Below, piece by piece: positions 51,506 through 60,466 of a DNA stretch of 64,000 bases. Origin of the DNA: Paenibacillus dendrobii (GTDB lineage: Bacteria > Bacillota > Bacilli > Paenibacillales > Paenibacillaceae); contig NZ_WUBI01000001.1 in the NCBI RefSeq assembly GCF_009807035.1, positions 1,860,001-1,924,000 of the forward strand. Reading direction: 5' to 3'. The notes beneath the pieces are model-generated. The model saw only the letters and a program-made list of their open reading frames with translations, had not been told where the DNA came from and searched no databases. Numbering within the stretch: the stretch's first letter is position 1; each line of letters begins with the position of its first letter. Made by a program: the position numbers and the translations under genes.

Positions 51506-51650
51506 TGAACTGACTCCAGAAATTTAGACACCTGGAGACTAAGACTAGCTATAGAGGACTGAGGTGGTATTCTACCGGCGGTAGCTTTTGTTTAGTCCCT
51601 CGGTGGTTGTTTCTTGAATAAACTCTTGACCCAGTTAGACATATATCCAA
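51506..51650 (-). mobile_element. IS3-family insertion sequence remnant
   Basis: The 25-bp sequence 51506-51530 (on the minus strand TGTCTAAATTTCTGGAGTCA...) resembles an IS3-family terminal inverted repeat. Just inside it, a minus-strand frame ending at TAG 51549 reads YSRNNHRGTKQKLPPVEY, the C-terminus of OrfB transposase. The rest of the element and the other end are missing. Confidence 0.65.
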
Positions 51651-51731
51651 AATCCCAACTTTTGTGCATATGTCTGCGCCCGGTACTCAGGTCGGGGCGC
51701 AATCTCGAGTAATTCCAAGAAAAATGAAAAC
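51651..51731. other. Non-coding stretch beside the IS remnant
   Basis: No gene is seen. GCGCCC/GGGCGC near 51686-51710 forms a GC hairpin without a U tract. Confidence 0.4.
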
Positions 51732-51771
51732 CGGCCTCTTCGCCATCGATGCGAACAGAGGCCGTTTTTTT
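51732..51771 (+). terminator. Intrinsic terminator
   Basis: CGGCCTCT (51732-51739) pairs with AGAGGCCG (51757-51764) and is followed by seven T residues on the plus strand. Confidence 0.8.
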
Positions 51772-51999
51772 GCTTTTCAGGACATTTTAAAAAATCGCCG
51801 CTCACGGCGAAATTCGGGCAAAAACTAGAGTTGCATTCGGTAATATAGAAACAGATCTGCAGGAGTTGAAATTTCTCCTACGATCTGGCAGGTGATGCCT
51901 ATGATGCTTTCTTATCTTGGCTTTAATCTATCATGCTTTGAACACCCATTCAAGTCTTAAAATGGCCTTTGAAACCAGCCATCATGTAAGACAACGGTC
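51772..51999. other. Non-coding stretch, nothing recognised
   Basis: About 230 bases of decayed intergenic sequence; no frame of note, promoter or RNA gene is seen. Confidence 0.4.
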
Positions 52000-52285
52000 T
52001 TACGGCAATTTAGCATCCCCTAAGTTTAGGTCATAGGCACTCCGGATCCGTTCCTCATAATGCTCATCTACATAGTTCCGGACGAACCGTTCGCGCGCAG
52101 CCATGTCTTCTTCCTTACGAAAAATCCCCATCTTTCGTATCCGTTCACTCTCCGGTTTAGCTCCCCAAGCTTCAAGTGCCTCCCGTAGGTGATCTCTATC
52201 TGTATGCGGCTTTGACGCGTATACGTGTCAACGACGATGGACATACGTACATCGTCCCTTATCCTGCCTTACTCATTTCACTCAT
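52000..52285 (-). pseudogene. Frameshifted gene remnant
   Basis: A good ribosome binding site (GGAGGACGA) precedes ATG 52285, but the frame stops after eight codons (MSEMSKAG). Coding-looking sequence then continues in other frames: RDDVRMSIVVDTYTR, then HLREALEAWGAKPESERIR and RERFVRNYVDEHYEERIR to TAA 52000. At least two frame shifts are needed to read it through. I do not recognise the family. It follows the small gene at 52301 by about 15 nt. Confidence 0.55.
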
Positions 52286-52300
52286 TCGTCCTCCGGAAAT

Positions 52301-52474
52301 TCAGGAACCACAAACATTCCTCATCCAAACCAAAATCGTACCCCACAGCTTATAATAAGCCTTCAGCGCTTCCGAGTGGGATTCCTCATCCTCCAAACTG
52401 CCACCATGTTCCCTCACATAATCCTCTACAAGTTTATTTTGTTTTCTTACTTCTTCAGCAGCTCGATCATGCAT
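52301..52474 (-). CDS. Small hypothetical protein, possibly remnant
   Basis: A 57-residue charged helical protein (MHDRAAEEVRKQNKLVEDYVREHGGSLEDEES...). It lacks a clear ribosome binding site and starts just downstream of the terminator of the DeoR gene. It may be a fragment of a lost gene. It forms a pair with the frameshifted remnant. Confidence 0.4.
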   Translation of the reverse strand: MHDRAAEEVRKQNKLVEDYVREHGGSLEDEESHSEALKAYYKLWGTILVWMRNVCGS

Positions 52475-52475
52475 A

Positions 52476-52537
52476 TTAAAAACGAAAAGAGGCTGTCTCC
52501 CTTCCACTGGTCTACCAGTCATGGGGACAGCCTCTTT
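52476..52537 (-). terminator. Terminator of the rhaEW-lut-DeoR region
   Basis: AAAGAGGCTGTC (52486-52497) pairs with GACAGCCTCTTT (52526-52537), with an inner ACTGGT/ACCAGT stem. A U-rich tail follows on the minus strand. Confidence 0.88.
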
Positions 52538-52574
52538 CTTCGTGTATGTGTTGCAAACCGTATGTCATATTGCC

Positions 52575-53342
52575 TCAAGCTTCTTCGGCGACAATAAGCT
52601 CAAGCTCTTTTTCCCTCAGCAGCTTGGCATCTCCGTCACCGATATGACTGTCGGTGATCACGGCATCAATCTCTTCCCATCCGGCTACATGCGTGAAAGC
52701 TTGGACGCCGATTTTGCTTGCATCTGCCAAGATATAAACGCTCGCGGCCTGCTTGATCAGCTTATGCTTGACCATCGCCTGCAGCTCATTCGACTCGCTG
52801 ATGCCCCGCTCCGGATGAACGCCTTTGCATGATACAAAAGCTTTATCCACATAATAGGCTTCCAGGCTGCGCTCAGCCATCGGCCCAACATAAGAAAGGG
52901 ATCTGGACGCCAAAAGGCCACCGGTCGAGATCACCTCGATCTTTTCTTTGGATGACAGCTCCAGGGCTACCTTAATGGAATTCGTCAATACCGTAAGCGG
53001 TACATCCGGAAGAATGGACGCCATATACCACGCTGTCGAGCTGGCATCCAGCGCAATCCGGTCATAGGGCTCAATCAAGGCTACGGCCGCCCGGGCAATC
53101 CGCTTCTTCTCCTCCTGATGCATCACTTCACGTTCGAAGTAAGGAGTTTCCGCCTGCGCCTCCTTGACGCTAACGGCTCCGCCATGGCTGCGGCGAACCT
53201 TGCCCTGCTGCTCCAGACGGTCCAGATCGCGGCGGATCGTTTCCTCCGTCACCCCGCACAGCTCGCTGAGCTCGGACACGCGTATGCTCCCGCGTTCATT
53301 GACAAGCCCCACGATTTTATCGTATCTCTCCGCAACTAACAT
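52575..53342 (-). CDS. DeoR family transcriptional regulator (likely rhamnose regulator)
   Basis: A 255-residue DeoR repressor. The N-terminal helix-turn-helix is RYDKIVGLVNERGSIRVSELSELCGVTEETIRRDLDRLEQQGKVRRSHGGAV, with the family EETIRRDL recognition helix. The sugar-phosphate sensing domain has RIALDASSTAWYMA and VLTNSIKVALEL. It is the last gene of the rhaEW-lutABC run and so would sense a sugar-phosphate of that pathway; by context it is the RhaR equivalent. ATG 53342 follows AGAGGG. Confidence 0.9.
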   Translation of the reverse strand: MLVAERYDKIVGLVNERGSIRVSELSELCGVTEETIRRDLDRLEQQGKVRRSHGGAVSVKEAQAETPYFEREVMHQEEKKRIARAAVALIEPYDRIALDASSTAWYMASILPDVPLTVLTNSIKVALELSSKEKIEVISTGGLLASRSLSYVGPMAERSLEAYYVDKAFVSCKGVHPERGISESNELQAMVKHKLIKQAASVYILADASKIGVQAFTHVAGWEEIDAVITDSHIGDGDAKLLREKELELIVAEEA

Positions 53343-53449
53343 AGCTACCCTCTTTCATCGCCGGTGTGTGACGTGCCGGCCGGTATGTTCCCATTATATC
53401 AAAATTGTTATCGACGTAAATTATAGTTTCCAGACCGCTCATTTCAACC

Positions 53450-54175
53450 TTATCCGACGATCAGGGCAAACGCTACGCCGGGGCCATGGACGCCAATGGT
53501 CAAATCGTTCTCGATATCCGACGACCGGCTTGGACCGGAAATGAAATGCACCCCTGCCGGAAACTGCTCACCCGGAACCGCAGCGACGCGGCTCATTACT
53601 TCCCCAAGACGGGTATGCATCCGTTCTGCAGAAATAATGGCGATCAGGATATTGGGCAGCAGCGAAACGGAGCGTCCCTTCTCCGTTGAAGATGTGACGA
53701 TCATCGAACCTGTATAAGCTACGGCAAAATCAGCAAGAACAATCCCGGCATCCGCTTGTTCAGCGGTACGTAAGGAGCCTTCTGCATCCAGACCATCCCA
53801 GGCGTAGTGCCGAAGCTCGGGCAGCTTCTCATCCAGCCCCAGCTGCTCCAACTCGGGCAGGTTTTGCCGGATCGTTGACGTAGCATTCATCTCTTCAAGA
53901 ATGCGGACAATGATAGCCGGAATATCGGACATGGAAGCCGTTCTTTCGGTAAACCCTCCCGCTGCCTCCCAGTTGCTCATGAAACGGGCGATCTGTTCTT
54001 CCCGCCCAAGCTCATAGGAGGTCCAGAATTCCGGTGCACCGCGGAAGGGATGTTCAGGAGCCGAACTGATGGCCGAGCGGCCCAGCCTGCTTGCGATATT
54101 ACCGATAAACTGCTTCTCAGCTGCCTGCGATTCTTTGCTCATTTTCGACAGAAATTCCGGATCGGATTTACTCAT
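53450..54175 (-). CDS. lutC: L-lactate utilisation protein LutC (LUD domain)
   Basis: A 241-residue LUD-domain protein, part of the LutABC system that oxidises L-lactate to pyruvate. It has the family stretches DAGIVLADFAVAYTGSMIVTSST, SVSLLPNILIAII and FISGPSRSSDIENDLTIGVHGPG. ATG 54175 overlaps the stop of lutB by 4 nt (ATGA), so they are translationally coupled. Confidence 0.95.
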   Translation of the reverse strand: MSKSDPEFLSKMSKESQAAEKQFIGNIASRLGRSAISSAPEHPFRGAPEFWTSYELGREEQIARFMSNWEAAGGFTERTASMSDIPAIIVRILEEMNATSTIRQNLPELEQLGLDEKLPELRHYAWDGLDAEGSLRTAEQADAGIVLADFAVAYTGSMIVTSSTEKGRSVSLLPNILIAIISAERMHTRLGEVMSRVAAVPGEQFPAGVHFISGPSRSSDIENDLTIGVHGPGVAFALIVG

Positions 54176-55677
54176 CCGTGATGACCTCCCTTGCCTCGCG
54201 CCTTCACAATCTCTTCCATTCTAGATTTCATTTCACCCGTCATAGGCTTCATTGATTTGTCGACCTCACTGGACATACCGGCCCATTGTTCACGGAATGA
54301 ACGTTTCGGCAGCGCAGGTATGTAGCGGTTTGCTGTCCAGCCCCCCAGCGGACCGATTTGCGAACGGATATAACCATCTCTTACAAGCAGCTTTTGACCC
54401 AGTTGACCAGCCTTCACTGCTTGGCGGAAGCGTTTATGATTTCCCATCAGGAGCTTAAACCCCTTCATGGCCATTTTCTCGCCAGTAGCCGTAAATCCCC
54501 GTTCCACTTTCCGGTTGCGCAAATATACGAGCATATCATGCAGAGGTATTTTCACAGGACAGGCCTCATAGCAAGCTCCGCACAAACTTGAGGCATTGGC
54601 GATGTCATGCCATTCCTGCGTATTCTTATTCAGTGCCGGCGTGAGCACCGCACCAATCGGGCCACTGTAGGTTCCCGGATAAGAGTGTCCCCCGATATGC
54701 CGGTATACCGGACACGCGTTCAGACAAGCACCGCAGCGGATGCAGTTCAGCAACTCCTGAAAGTCCGGATCTCCAAGCTGCAGTGAACGACCGTTATCCA
54801 CGATGATAATATGCATTTCCTCCGGACCGTCTCCGTCCTGCTCGCGTCTTGGTCCCGTAATGCCGGACATATACACCGTCAGTTTCTGACCCGTAGCCGA
54901 TCTTGGCAGAAGTGTAGCCATGACCTCCAGATCATCCCAGGAAGGAATCAGCCGTTCCATCCCCATCAGCGTTATCTGCGTTTTGGGTACCGTACTGACC
55001 ATGCGTGCATTACCTTCATTTTCAAAAATAACGACGCTGCCGGTTTCGGCGATGCCGAAGTTGCAGCCTGTAAGTCCGATATCCGCTTCAAGGAACTTGT
55101 CGCGAAGCTTTCTTCTGGCAAACCCCGCCAATATTTTCGTCTCTGGAGGCAGTGTCTCCCCTGCTTCCTTGGACAACAGCTCCGCAATCTGGTAGCGGTT
55201 CTTGTGAATGGCGGGAATAATGATATGAGACGGCGGTTCATTGGCCAGCTGGATAATATATTCGCCGAGATCGCTTTCAATCGACTCGATCCCAAGCTCC
55301 TCAAAAGCCTCGTTGATATGAACCTCTTCCGACACCATCGATTTCGATTTCACGACCGACTTCGCACCCTTGTGCTTGGCGATCTCCATGGCGATTCGGG
55401 CAGCGTCCTTCGCTTCCGGAGCGAAATGGACATGAACGCCCTGCGCCCGAGCATTTTCGATGAATTGACTCAAATAATAATCAAGATGCGCGATCGTGTG
55501 GAGGCGGATCTGCCGGCCGCGTTCCCGCCATTCCTCCCAGTTGCCATGCTCCGCCGTGGCCGCTTTTTTGCCGTTCTTCAGCTTTTCGGTCGTGAATTTG
55601 ACGGCATCGATCAAGAACTCATCTTTCAGTGCCGACTTGGCACGCTCCTTGACGTTAGATCCCTGCGGTTTGCTCAC
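54172..55677 (-). CDS. lutB: L-lactate utilisation iron-sulfur protein LutB
   Basis: A 501-residue iron-sulfur protein. An N-terminal LUD-type domain is followed by two 4Fe-4S motifs, CIRCGACLNACPVYRHIGG and CGACYEACPVKIPL. GTG 55677 lies 23 nt inside the end of lutA, after GGGGGTGAAG. The stop overlaps lutC. LutB is the electron-transfer subunit of lactate oxidation, together with LutA and LutC. Confidence 0.95.
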   Translation of the reverse strand: MSKPQGSNVKERAKSALKDEFLIDAVKFTTEKLKNGKKAATAEHGNWEEWRERGRQIRLHTIAHLDYYLSQFIENARAQGVHVHFAPEAKDAARIAMEIAKHKGAKSVVKSKSMVSEEVHINEAFEELGIESIESDLGEYIIQLANEPPSHIIIPAIHKNRYQIAELLSKEAGETLPPETKILAGFARRKLRDKFLEADIGLTGCNFGIAETGSVVIFENEGNARMVSTVPKTQITLMGMERLIPSWDDLEVMATLLPRSATGQKLTVYMSGITGPRREQDGDGPEEMHIIIVDNGRSLQLGDPDFQELLNCIRCGACLNACPVYRHIGGHSYPGTYSGPIGAVLTPALNKNTQEWHDIANASSLCGACYEACPVKIPLHDMLVYLRNRKVERGFTATGEKMAMKGFKLLMGNHKRFRQAVKAGQLGQKLLVRDGYIRSQIGPLGGWTANRYIPALPKRSFREQWAGMSSEVDKSMKPMTGEMKSRMEEIVKARGKGGHHG

Positions 55678-56404
55678 GGTTCTTCACCCCCTCGTACAGC
55701 AGCTCCGCCAGGTGCATTACGCGAACCGGCTTGCCCTGGAATTTCAGATTGCCGCCGATGTTCAGCAGGCAGCCCATATCCAGACCTACGAGAACCTCAG
55801 CCTCGGTTTCCAGCACATGCTGGCTTTTCTCTTCTACCATTGCTCCCGAAATTTCGCTCATTTTGATGGCGAAGGTGCCTCCAAAGCCGCAGCAGTCCTC
55901 GGCATACGGAAGCGGTATAAACTCCATTCCCTCCACATGGTCCATCAGCTGCATCGGCTCTTCCTTGATGCCGAGCAGCCGCGAACCGTGACAGGACGGA
56001 TGATAGGTCACCTTGTGCGGAAAATAGGCTCCGACATCCGTGACTCCCAGCACCTGAACCAGAAACTGGGTGAATTCATACGTTTTTTCTTTTAACCGTT
56101 GGCTCTTTTCCAGAAGAAGCGCATCGTTTGCAAACAATTTAGGATAATAGTGATGAACCATGCCCGTACAGGAACCCGAAGGGACGATGACAAAATCACT
56201 GTCGTCAAACGCTTCCAAAATGGTTTTGGCCGAAGCCCGTGCCTCATCCCAATAGCCGCTGTTAAAGGCGGGCTGACCGCAGCAGGTCTGTATCTCGGGG
56301 AAATGAAGACGGACGCCGTATCGGGCAAGCAGTTTAGCCATGGCCTCTCCAATGGGCGGAAACAGCGCATCACTGATGCATGTAATAAAAAGCGACACTT
56401 TCAT
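55655..56404 (-). CDS. lutA: L-lactate utilisation protein LutA (CCG domain)
   Basis: A 249-residue protein with two CCG (cysteine-rich) domains: ETQTCCGQPAFNSG-type and EDCCGFGGTFAIKM, plus matching SGSCTGM and HPSCHGSRLLG. It is the catalytic-type subunit of LutABC, related to glycolate oxidase iron-sulfur and heterodisulfide reductase subunits. ATG 56404 follows GGAGGAG by 9 nt. It lies after rhaEW with a 150-nt gap. Confidence 0.95.
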   Translation of the reverse strand: MKVSLFITCISDALFPPIGEAMAKLLARYGVRLHFPEIQTCCGQPAFNSGYWDEARASAKTILEAFDDSDFVIVPSGSCTGMVHHYYPKLFANDALLLEKSQRLKEKTYEFTQFLVQVLGVTDVGAYFPHKVTYHPSCHGSRLLGIKEEPMQLMDHVEGMEFIPLPYAEDCCGFGGTFAIKMSEISGAMVEEKSQHVLETEAEVLVGLDMGCLLNIGGNLKFQGKPVRVMHLAELLYEGVKNREQTAGI

Positions 56405-56484
56405 CTCAAGCTTCTCCTCCTTTTACCCCAAATGATATGAATTCATTTTCTCATAACCGTTGGGATCTGTTCCAAAGAAGAAAT

Positions 56485-56516
56485 CAATCCCCAATCATGA
56501 AAGATGACGGGGATTG
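56485..56516 (-). terminator. Hairpin between rhaEW and lutA
   Basis: CAATCCCC/GGGGATTG (56485-56492 with 56509-56516) with a weak U-rich tail on the minus strand. It may be a partial terminator or attenuator in the operon. Confidence 0.5.
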
Positions 56517-56557
56517 TTTCTTATTGCAAAATCGGATGATTGCGGATTCGAAAAGGT

Positions 56558-58627
56558 TTAGCGCGTAAATGCTGCCGGCACGCCGCCATCAATTGTGAGC
56601 ATACAGCCGGTTGTTTTCTCGGCTTTGGAAGAAGCGAAGAAGGCGATGCCTTCGGCCACATCTTTTGGATAGATGTTCACGAGCAGCGTCGTTCTCTTGC
56701 GGTAGTGATCTTCCAGCTGGTCCGGCTCAATTCCATAAGCAGCGGCACGCTCATTGCGCCAGCCCGAATTCCAGATCGCGGAACCTTGAAGGATCGCATC
56801 CGGCAAAATGGTATTCACGCGAATGCCATGCTCTCCGCCTTCAGCGGCAATACAACGGGCAAGATGTGCCTCAAGCGCTTTGACAGAGCTGTAGGCTGTT
56901 ACGTTCTTGCCGGCGTATACCGAGTTTTTGGAAGCTACGAAAATCATGCTGCCGCCAAGGCCCTGCTCTTTCATTTGTTTGAATGCTTCGCGGGCCACGA
57001 GGAAGTATCCGGTCCCGAGCACGTTCATGTTCAAATTCCATTCCTTCAGCGAAGTTTCGTCAAACGGACTGGAAGTCGCAAGACCCGCGTTATTGACGAT
57101 AATATCCACGCCGCCATAAGCTAATGCCGTTTCGCCCAATGCCGCGATAACCATCTCTTCGCTGGTTACGTCCATTTTAACAGCCTTGGCGCGGCCTTCA
57201 CCATACTGCGCGTTGATTTCGGCTGCTACCTTCTCCGCGCCCTCAAGATTCAGGTCGGCAAGGACCACATGTGCACCCTCGGATACGAAACGACGTGCCG
57301 TTTCACTGCCAATTCCGCCTGCGCCGCCAGTAATAAAGGCAATTTTACGTGAAAATTCCGCTTCCGCAGGAGCCAGCGTCAGCTTATACAGCTCAAGCGG
57401 CCAATATTCCACATTGTAGGATTCATTTTCATTCAGGGAAACAAACTCGCCAAGTGCAGTCGAGCCTTTCATCACGGCAATCGCCCGGTGGTACAACGCA
57501 CCGCTGACCCCTGCCATTGCGATACTTTTACCGGTATTCACCATACCGATACCCGGAATCAGGATGACGCGCGGAGCCGCTTCGAACATCACGTCGCCTT
57601 CATGCTTGTTGCGCTCGAAATAGGCTTTATATTCCTCTTTATATGCTTCAATACCTTCCCGTACGGCTTCTTTCAGCGTAGCAGTTCCGTCCGCGGAAGG
57701 TGTCCAATCGATAAATAATGGCGTGCGCTTCGTATGAACCAGGTGATCCGGGCATGCTGCCCCTACTTGGGATAGGTCCTTGGCATTTTTGCTGTTCACA
57801 AACTGAAGCACATCGTCACCGGCATCATACGTACAAATCATTTTTTTGCCGTCGCTGACTGCACCGCGGATGACTGGCATCACTTCTGCAAGGATGGCTT
57901 TACGCTGCTCTTCAGCCAGCGTCTCCACTTGGCTGCCGCCAAAAATGCGGGATTCCTGAATGTGATCATTGATGTATGCTTCAGCCTTCTGGATCATGGC
58001 AATCGTCTGGTTGTAGCAGGCCTCCGAAGTTTCACCCCATGTGACCAGACCATGTTTCTCCATCAGCACGAGCTGGGCATTCGGGTTATTTCTCACGCCT
58101 TCAGCAATCATTTTGGATAAGGTAAAGCCCGGACGAATATAAGGCACCCATACAAAGGTATCGCCATAAATCTCTTTAGCGATCTCTTGGCCGTTATCCG
58201 CGCAGCAGAGACTGATAATTGCATCCGGATGTGTATGATCCACGTGCGGATAAGGAAGAAAAGCATGCAGCAGCGTTTCAATGGATGCGCGCGGATGCTT
58301 GCTGTCCATCATGCAGTGCGACAGATAAGCAACCATCTCCTCATCCGGCATTTCGCTGCGCTCAATCAGCGGTTTGATATCTTCCAGACGAAGCCCGGTA
58401 AAATGCTGCGCTTTCATGGTGGCAAGGTCGGAGCCGCTGCCTTTAACCCACATCACTTCCACGTCGCGACCGCGGAAATCTTTCTCGACGGTTTTGAGTG
58501 AAGTATTGCCTCCGCCCCAGTTGCATACGCTCCGGTCACTGCCGATCAGATTGGAGCGGTAGACCAGTTTGTCTACTCCCGCATGTTGTTTGGATGCTTC
58601 TTCTTGATTCCACTGGCTTTGTACCAT
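56558..58627 (-). CDS. rhaEW: Bifunctional rhamnulose-1-phosphate aldolase / short-chain dehydrogenase
   Basis: A 689-residue fusion, as in B. subtilis RhaEW (YuxG). The N-terminal class II aldolase part (about 1-400) has WGGGNTSLK, the metal-binding HVDHTHPDA His residues and EKHGLVTWG. The C-terminal short-chain dehydrogenase part (about 430-689) has the TGGAGGIGSETA cofactor loop, NNAG and the YSSVKAL catalytic pair. It cleaves rhamnulose-1-P to dihydroxyacetone-P and L-lactaldehyde, then oxidises lactaldehyde to L-lactate. ATG 58627 follows GGGAGG by 10 nt. Confidence 0.95.
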   Translation of the reverse strand: MVQSQWNQEEASKQHAGVDKLVYRSNLIGSDRSVCNWGGGNTSLKTVEKDFRGRDVEVMWVKGSGSDLATMKAQHFTGLRLEDIKPLIERSEMPDEEMVAYLSHCMMDSKHPRASIETLLHAFLPYPHVDHTHPDAIISLCCADNGQEIAKEIYGDTFVWVPYIRPGFTLSKMIAEGVRNNPNAQLVLMEKHGLVTWGETSEACYNQTIAMIQKAEAYINDHIQESRIFGGSQVETLAEEQRKAILAEVMPVIRGAVSDGKKMICTYDAGDDVLQFVNSKNAKDLSQVGAACPDHLVHTKRTPLFIDWTPSADGTATLKEAVREGIEAYKEEYKAYFERNKHEGDVMFEAAPRVILIPGIGMVNTGKSIAMAGVSGALYHRAIAVMKGSTALGEFVSLNENESYNVEYWPLELYKLTLAPAEAEFSRKIAFITGGAGGIGSETARRFVSEGAHVVLADLNLEGAEKVAAEINAQYGEGRAKAVKMDVTSEEMVIAALGETALAYGGVDIIVNNAGLATSSPFDETSLKEWNLNMNVLGTGYFLVAREAFKQMKEQGLGGSMIFVASKNSVYAGKNVTAYSSVKALEAHLARCIAAEGGEHGIRVNTILPDAILQGSAIWNSGWRNERAAAYGIEPDQLEDHYRKRTTLLVNIYPKDVAEGIAFFASSKAEKTTGCMLTIDGGVPAAFTR

Positions 58628-58650
58628 GAATGAGTTGCCTCCCACATTGT

Positions 58651-58721
58651 TTGTTTTAATTTGTTTTTATTTGTTTTTATTTGAATTGACTTGAGTATAG
58701 CAGAAATATATTTGTTTTTAT
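58651..58721 (-). promoter_or_regulatory. Operator-like direct repeats and -10 of the rhaEW promoter
   Basis: Three contiguous 10-bp copies of TTGTTTTTAT-type sequence (58651-58680), and a fourth at 58712-58721, flank the TATACT -10 (58694-58699) on the minus strand. Repeats of this type are typical for DeoR-family regulators, which supports local control by the DeoR protein. Confidence 0.7.
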
Positions 58722-59119
58722 ACTTATTTTTAAAAATTTTAAAAGAGAACAAAAATTAAACCAGACATAAACAGCAAAAAAAGCCCCAATATGAATTGGG
58801 ACTTGGTTTTTCATCGCAGATGTCCCTCCCCTTGGAACAGCGGGAGCCGCATCGTCATCCTTTTCACCAGTTATGGTCGGCAGCATTTGTTTTTTTGGCG
58901 TAAAGTGAATATTCCTACAATGGTTTGCAGTCATGCACGGGAATAATTCTGGCACCGGTAAAGGGAAAGGATGAAATCAGACGACTCCCGGCCAAGGAGC
59001 TTCGGGCGGCGTTCCGCGCCTTCATCGTGCAGTCCGCGGAACAATGGCGCAAGGGACAGGGACATCACTATATTGTATAAGGGAAAGCCGTCAGACATGA
59101 CACACTTTTATTATGGGGA
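58722..59119. other. Intergenic region between the MFS gene and rhaEW
   Basis: AT-rich near 58722-58760. It contains a terminator (58775-58801) for the MFS transcript. A plus-strand frame 58925-59080 (TTG, 51 codons, MQSCTGIILAPVKGKDEIRR...) without a clear ribosome binding site is only a weak gene candidate. Confidence 0.4.
58775..58801 (-). terminator. Terminator downstream of the MFS gene
   Basis: CCCAAT/ATTGGG stem (58785-58790 with 58795-58800) followed by seven T residues on the minus strand. Confidence 0.75.
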
Positions 59120-60391
59120 TCAGCGGGCTTTGGCCCGGTTCATCAGGATGCCAGCAGGAGGCTTGGATTTACGCTCCGTCGGTTTATCCGTTTTGTTATC
59201 CTCGGGCTTGACTGCGAACAACGTCAGCAGACCACCTATTGCCCCCACAACAGCCATAGCTCCAAACAGGACCCAGTGGTTCGACTTCATCAGAAGGGAT
59301 ACTGCCGGCGGCCCGAGCGATACTCCGATAAAGCGCATACTGCTGTATAAAGAGGTAATGGTTCCTCTTTGTTTTTGCTCAATCCCTTCCGTAATCAGGG
59401 CGTCCATGCAAGGCAAGGCCGTACCGATGCCGGCTCCGCACAGCGAAAAAAACGTCACCACAAAATATATCTGGCTGCTGAACCCGGTAATGACAAGACC
59501 TATGGTCAAAAGCGCCATCCCCGCGAATCCGGTCCATTTCATTCTCTTCTTATTCTTTCCGATGATTTTACCGGCCACAAAAGATGCCAGACAAAGCACG
59601 GCGAGCGGAATCGCGAGTACCAGGCCTTTCACAACCCCATGCATGCCGTATTTGCTTTCAAGCGTTTCGGACAAATAAAAAAGAACACCGAACAATATGA
59701 ACATGCTGATCCCGCCAACCGCAAAAATGGCATACAGCCACCTTCCCTTTTCACGCAAGATACTTTTGGTGTCGGAAAGGAACTGTTTGATGGTATTATC
59801 GTTTTGATTTTTCTTCTTCGGCGTTTTAACAAAAAACAGGACAAGCAGCAGCGAAATGACACACAGTACCGGGATGCTGAGAAACGGCAGATACCATAGC
59901 ACACTGGCTAACGCTGCCCCAAGGATGGGACTCAGTACCTTGCCGAATGTATTGGAGGTCTCGATAATGCCAAGACTTTTGCTCACATCATCCTCTTCCT
60001 TGAACATATCCCCGACAAGCGGCAGCACGATGGGGAAAGCTCCAGCAGCGCCAATTCCCTGTAGAAACCGTCCGCCCAGGATAATCCAATATGCAGCAAG
60101 TCCCCCGGTCATCCATGCGCCTACGCCGGACAAAGCTCCACCGGCTGCAGCGATAATGAGGCTTGGAATGATTACGGTTTTTCGCCCGAAGCGGTCAGAT
60201 AAATAGCCTGCAATGGGTATCAAAAGAATGGCTACCACGGCGTAAACGGTAATGAGCATACTGACCTGAAATGGGCTGACATGAAGCTGCTGCGATATTT
60301 GCGGCAAAATGGGAATCAGCATGGAATTGCCAAGCGTCATGATCAAAGGAATCGATGCAAGCGCCGCTAAATCCCACTTCTTGTCTTCCAT
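59120..60391 (-). CDS. MFS transporter (drug efflux type)
   Basis: A 423-residue, 12-helix MFS carrier. Motif A is GYLSDRFGRKTVI, and the antiporter motif C region is LGIIETSNTFGKVLSPILGAALA. It resembles multidrug efflux proteins of the DHA1 group (Bmr/Blt-like). ATG 60391 follows AAAGGTGG by 7 nt. The C-terminus is a charged tail (KPEDNKTDKPTERKSKPP). Substrates are unknown. Confidence 0.88.
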   Translation of the reverse strand: MEDKKWDLAALASIPLIMTLGNSMLIPILPQISQQLHVSPFQVSMLITVYAVVAILLIPIAGYLSDRFGRKTVIIPSLIIAAAGGALSGVGAWMTGGLAAYWIILGGRFLQGIGAAGAFPIVLPLVGDMFKEEDDVSKSLGIIETSNTFGKVLSPILGAALASVLWYLPFLSIPVLCVISLLLVLFFVKTPKKKNQNDNTIKQFLSDTKSILREKGRWLYAIFAVGGISMFILFGVLFYLSETLESKYGMHGVVKGLVLAIPLAVLCLASFVAGKIIGKNKKRMKWTGFAGMALLTIGLVITGFSSQIYFVVTFFSLCGAGIGTALPCMDALITEGIEQKQRGTITSLYSSMRFIGVSLGPPAVSLLMKSNHWVLFGAMAVVGAIGGLLTLFAVKPEDNKTDKPTERKSKPPAGILMNRAKAR

Positions 60392-60466
60392 GACAAAACC
60401 ACCTTTACGTTCGATAATAACTCGTTATATTGTGGTTTGTTTCGCACGCAACTATACAGACATTCA

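Noticed and set aside
52301..52522. Longer version of the small minus-strand frame (start at 52522)
   Set aside because: Its first part lies inside the terminator hairpin of the DeoR gene.
58677..58955. 92-codon minus-strand frame ahead of rhaEW
   Set aside because: It contains the MFS terminator and runs into the rhaEW promoter, so it is most likely a chance frame.
58925..59080. 51-codon plus-strand frame starting at TTG
   Set aside because: No ribosome binding site, a minus-strand frame overlaps the same sequence, and no family resemblance; kept only as a weak note.
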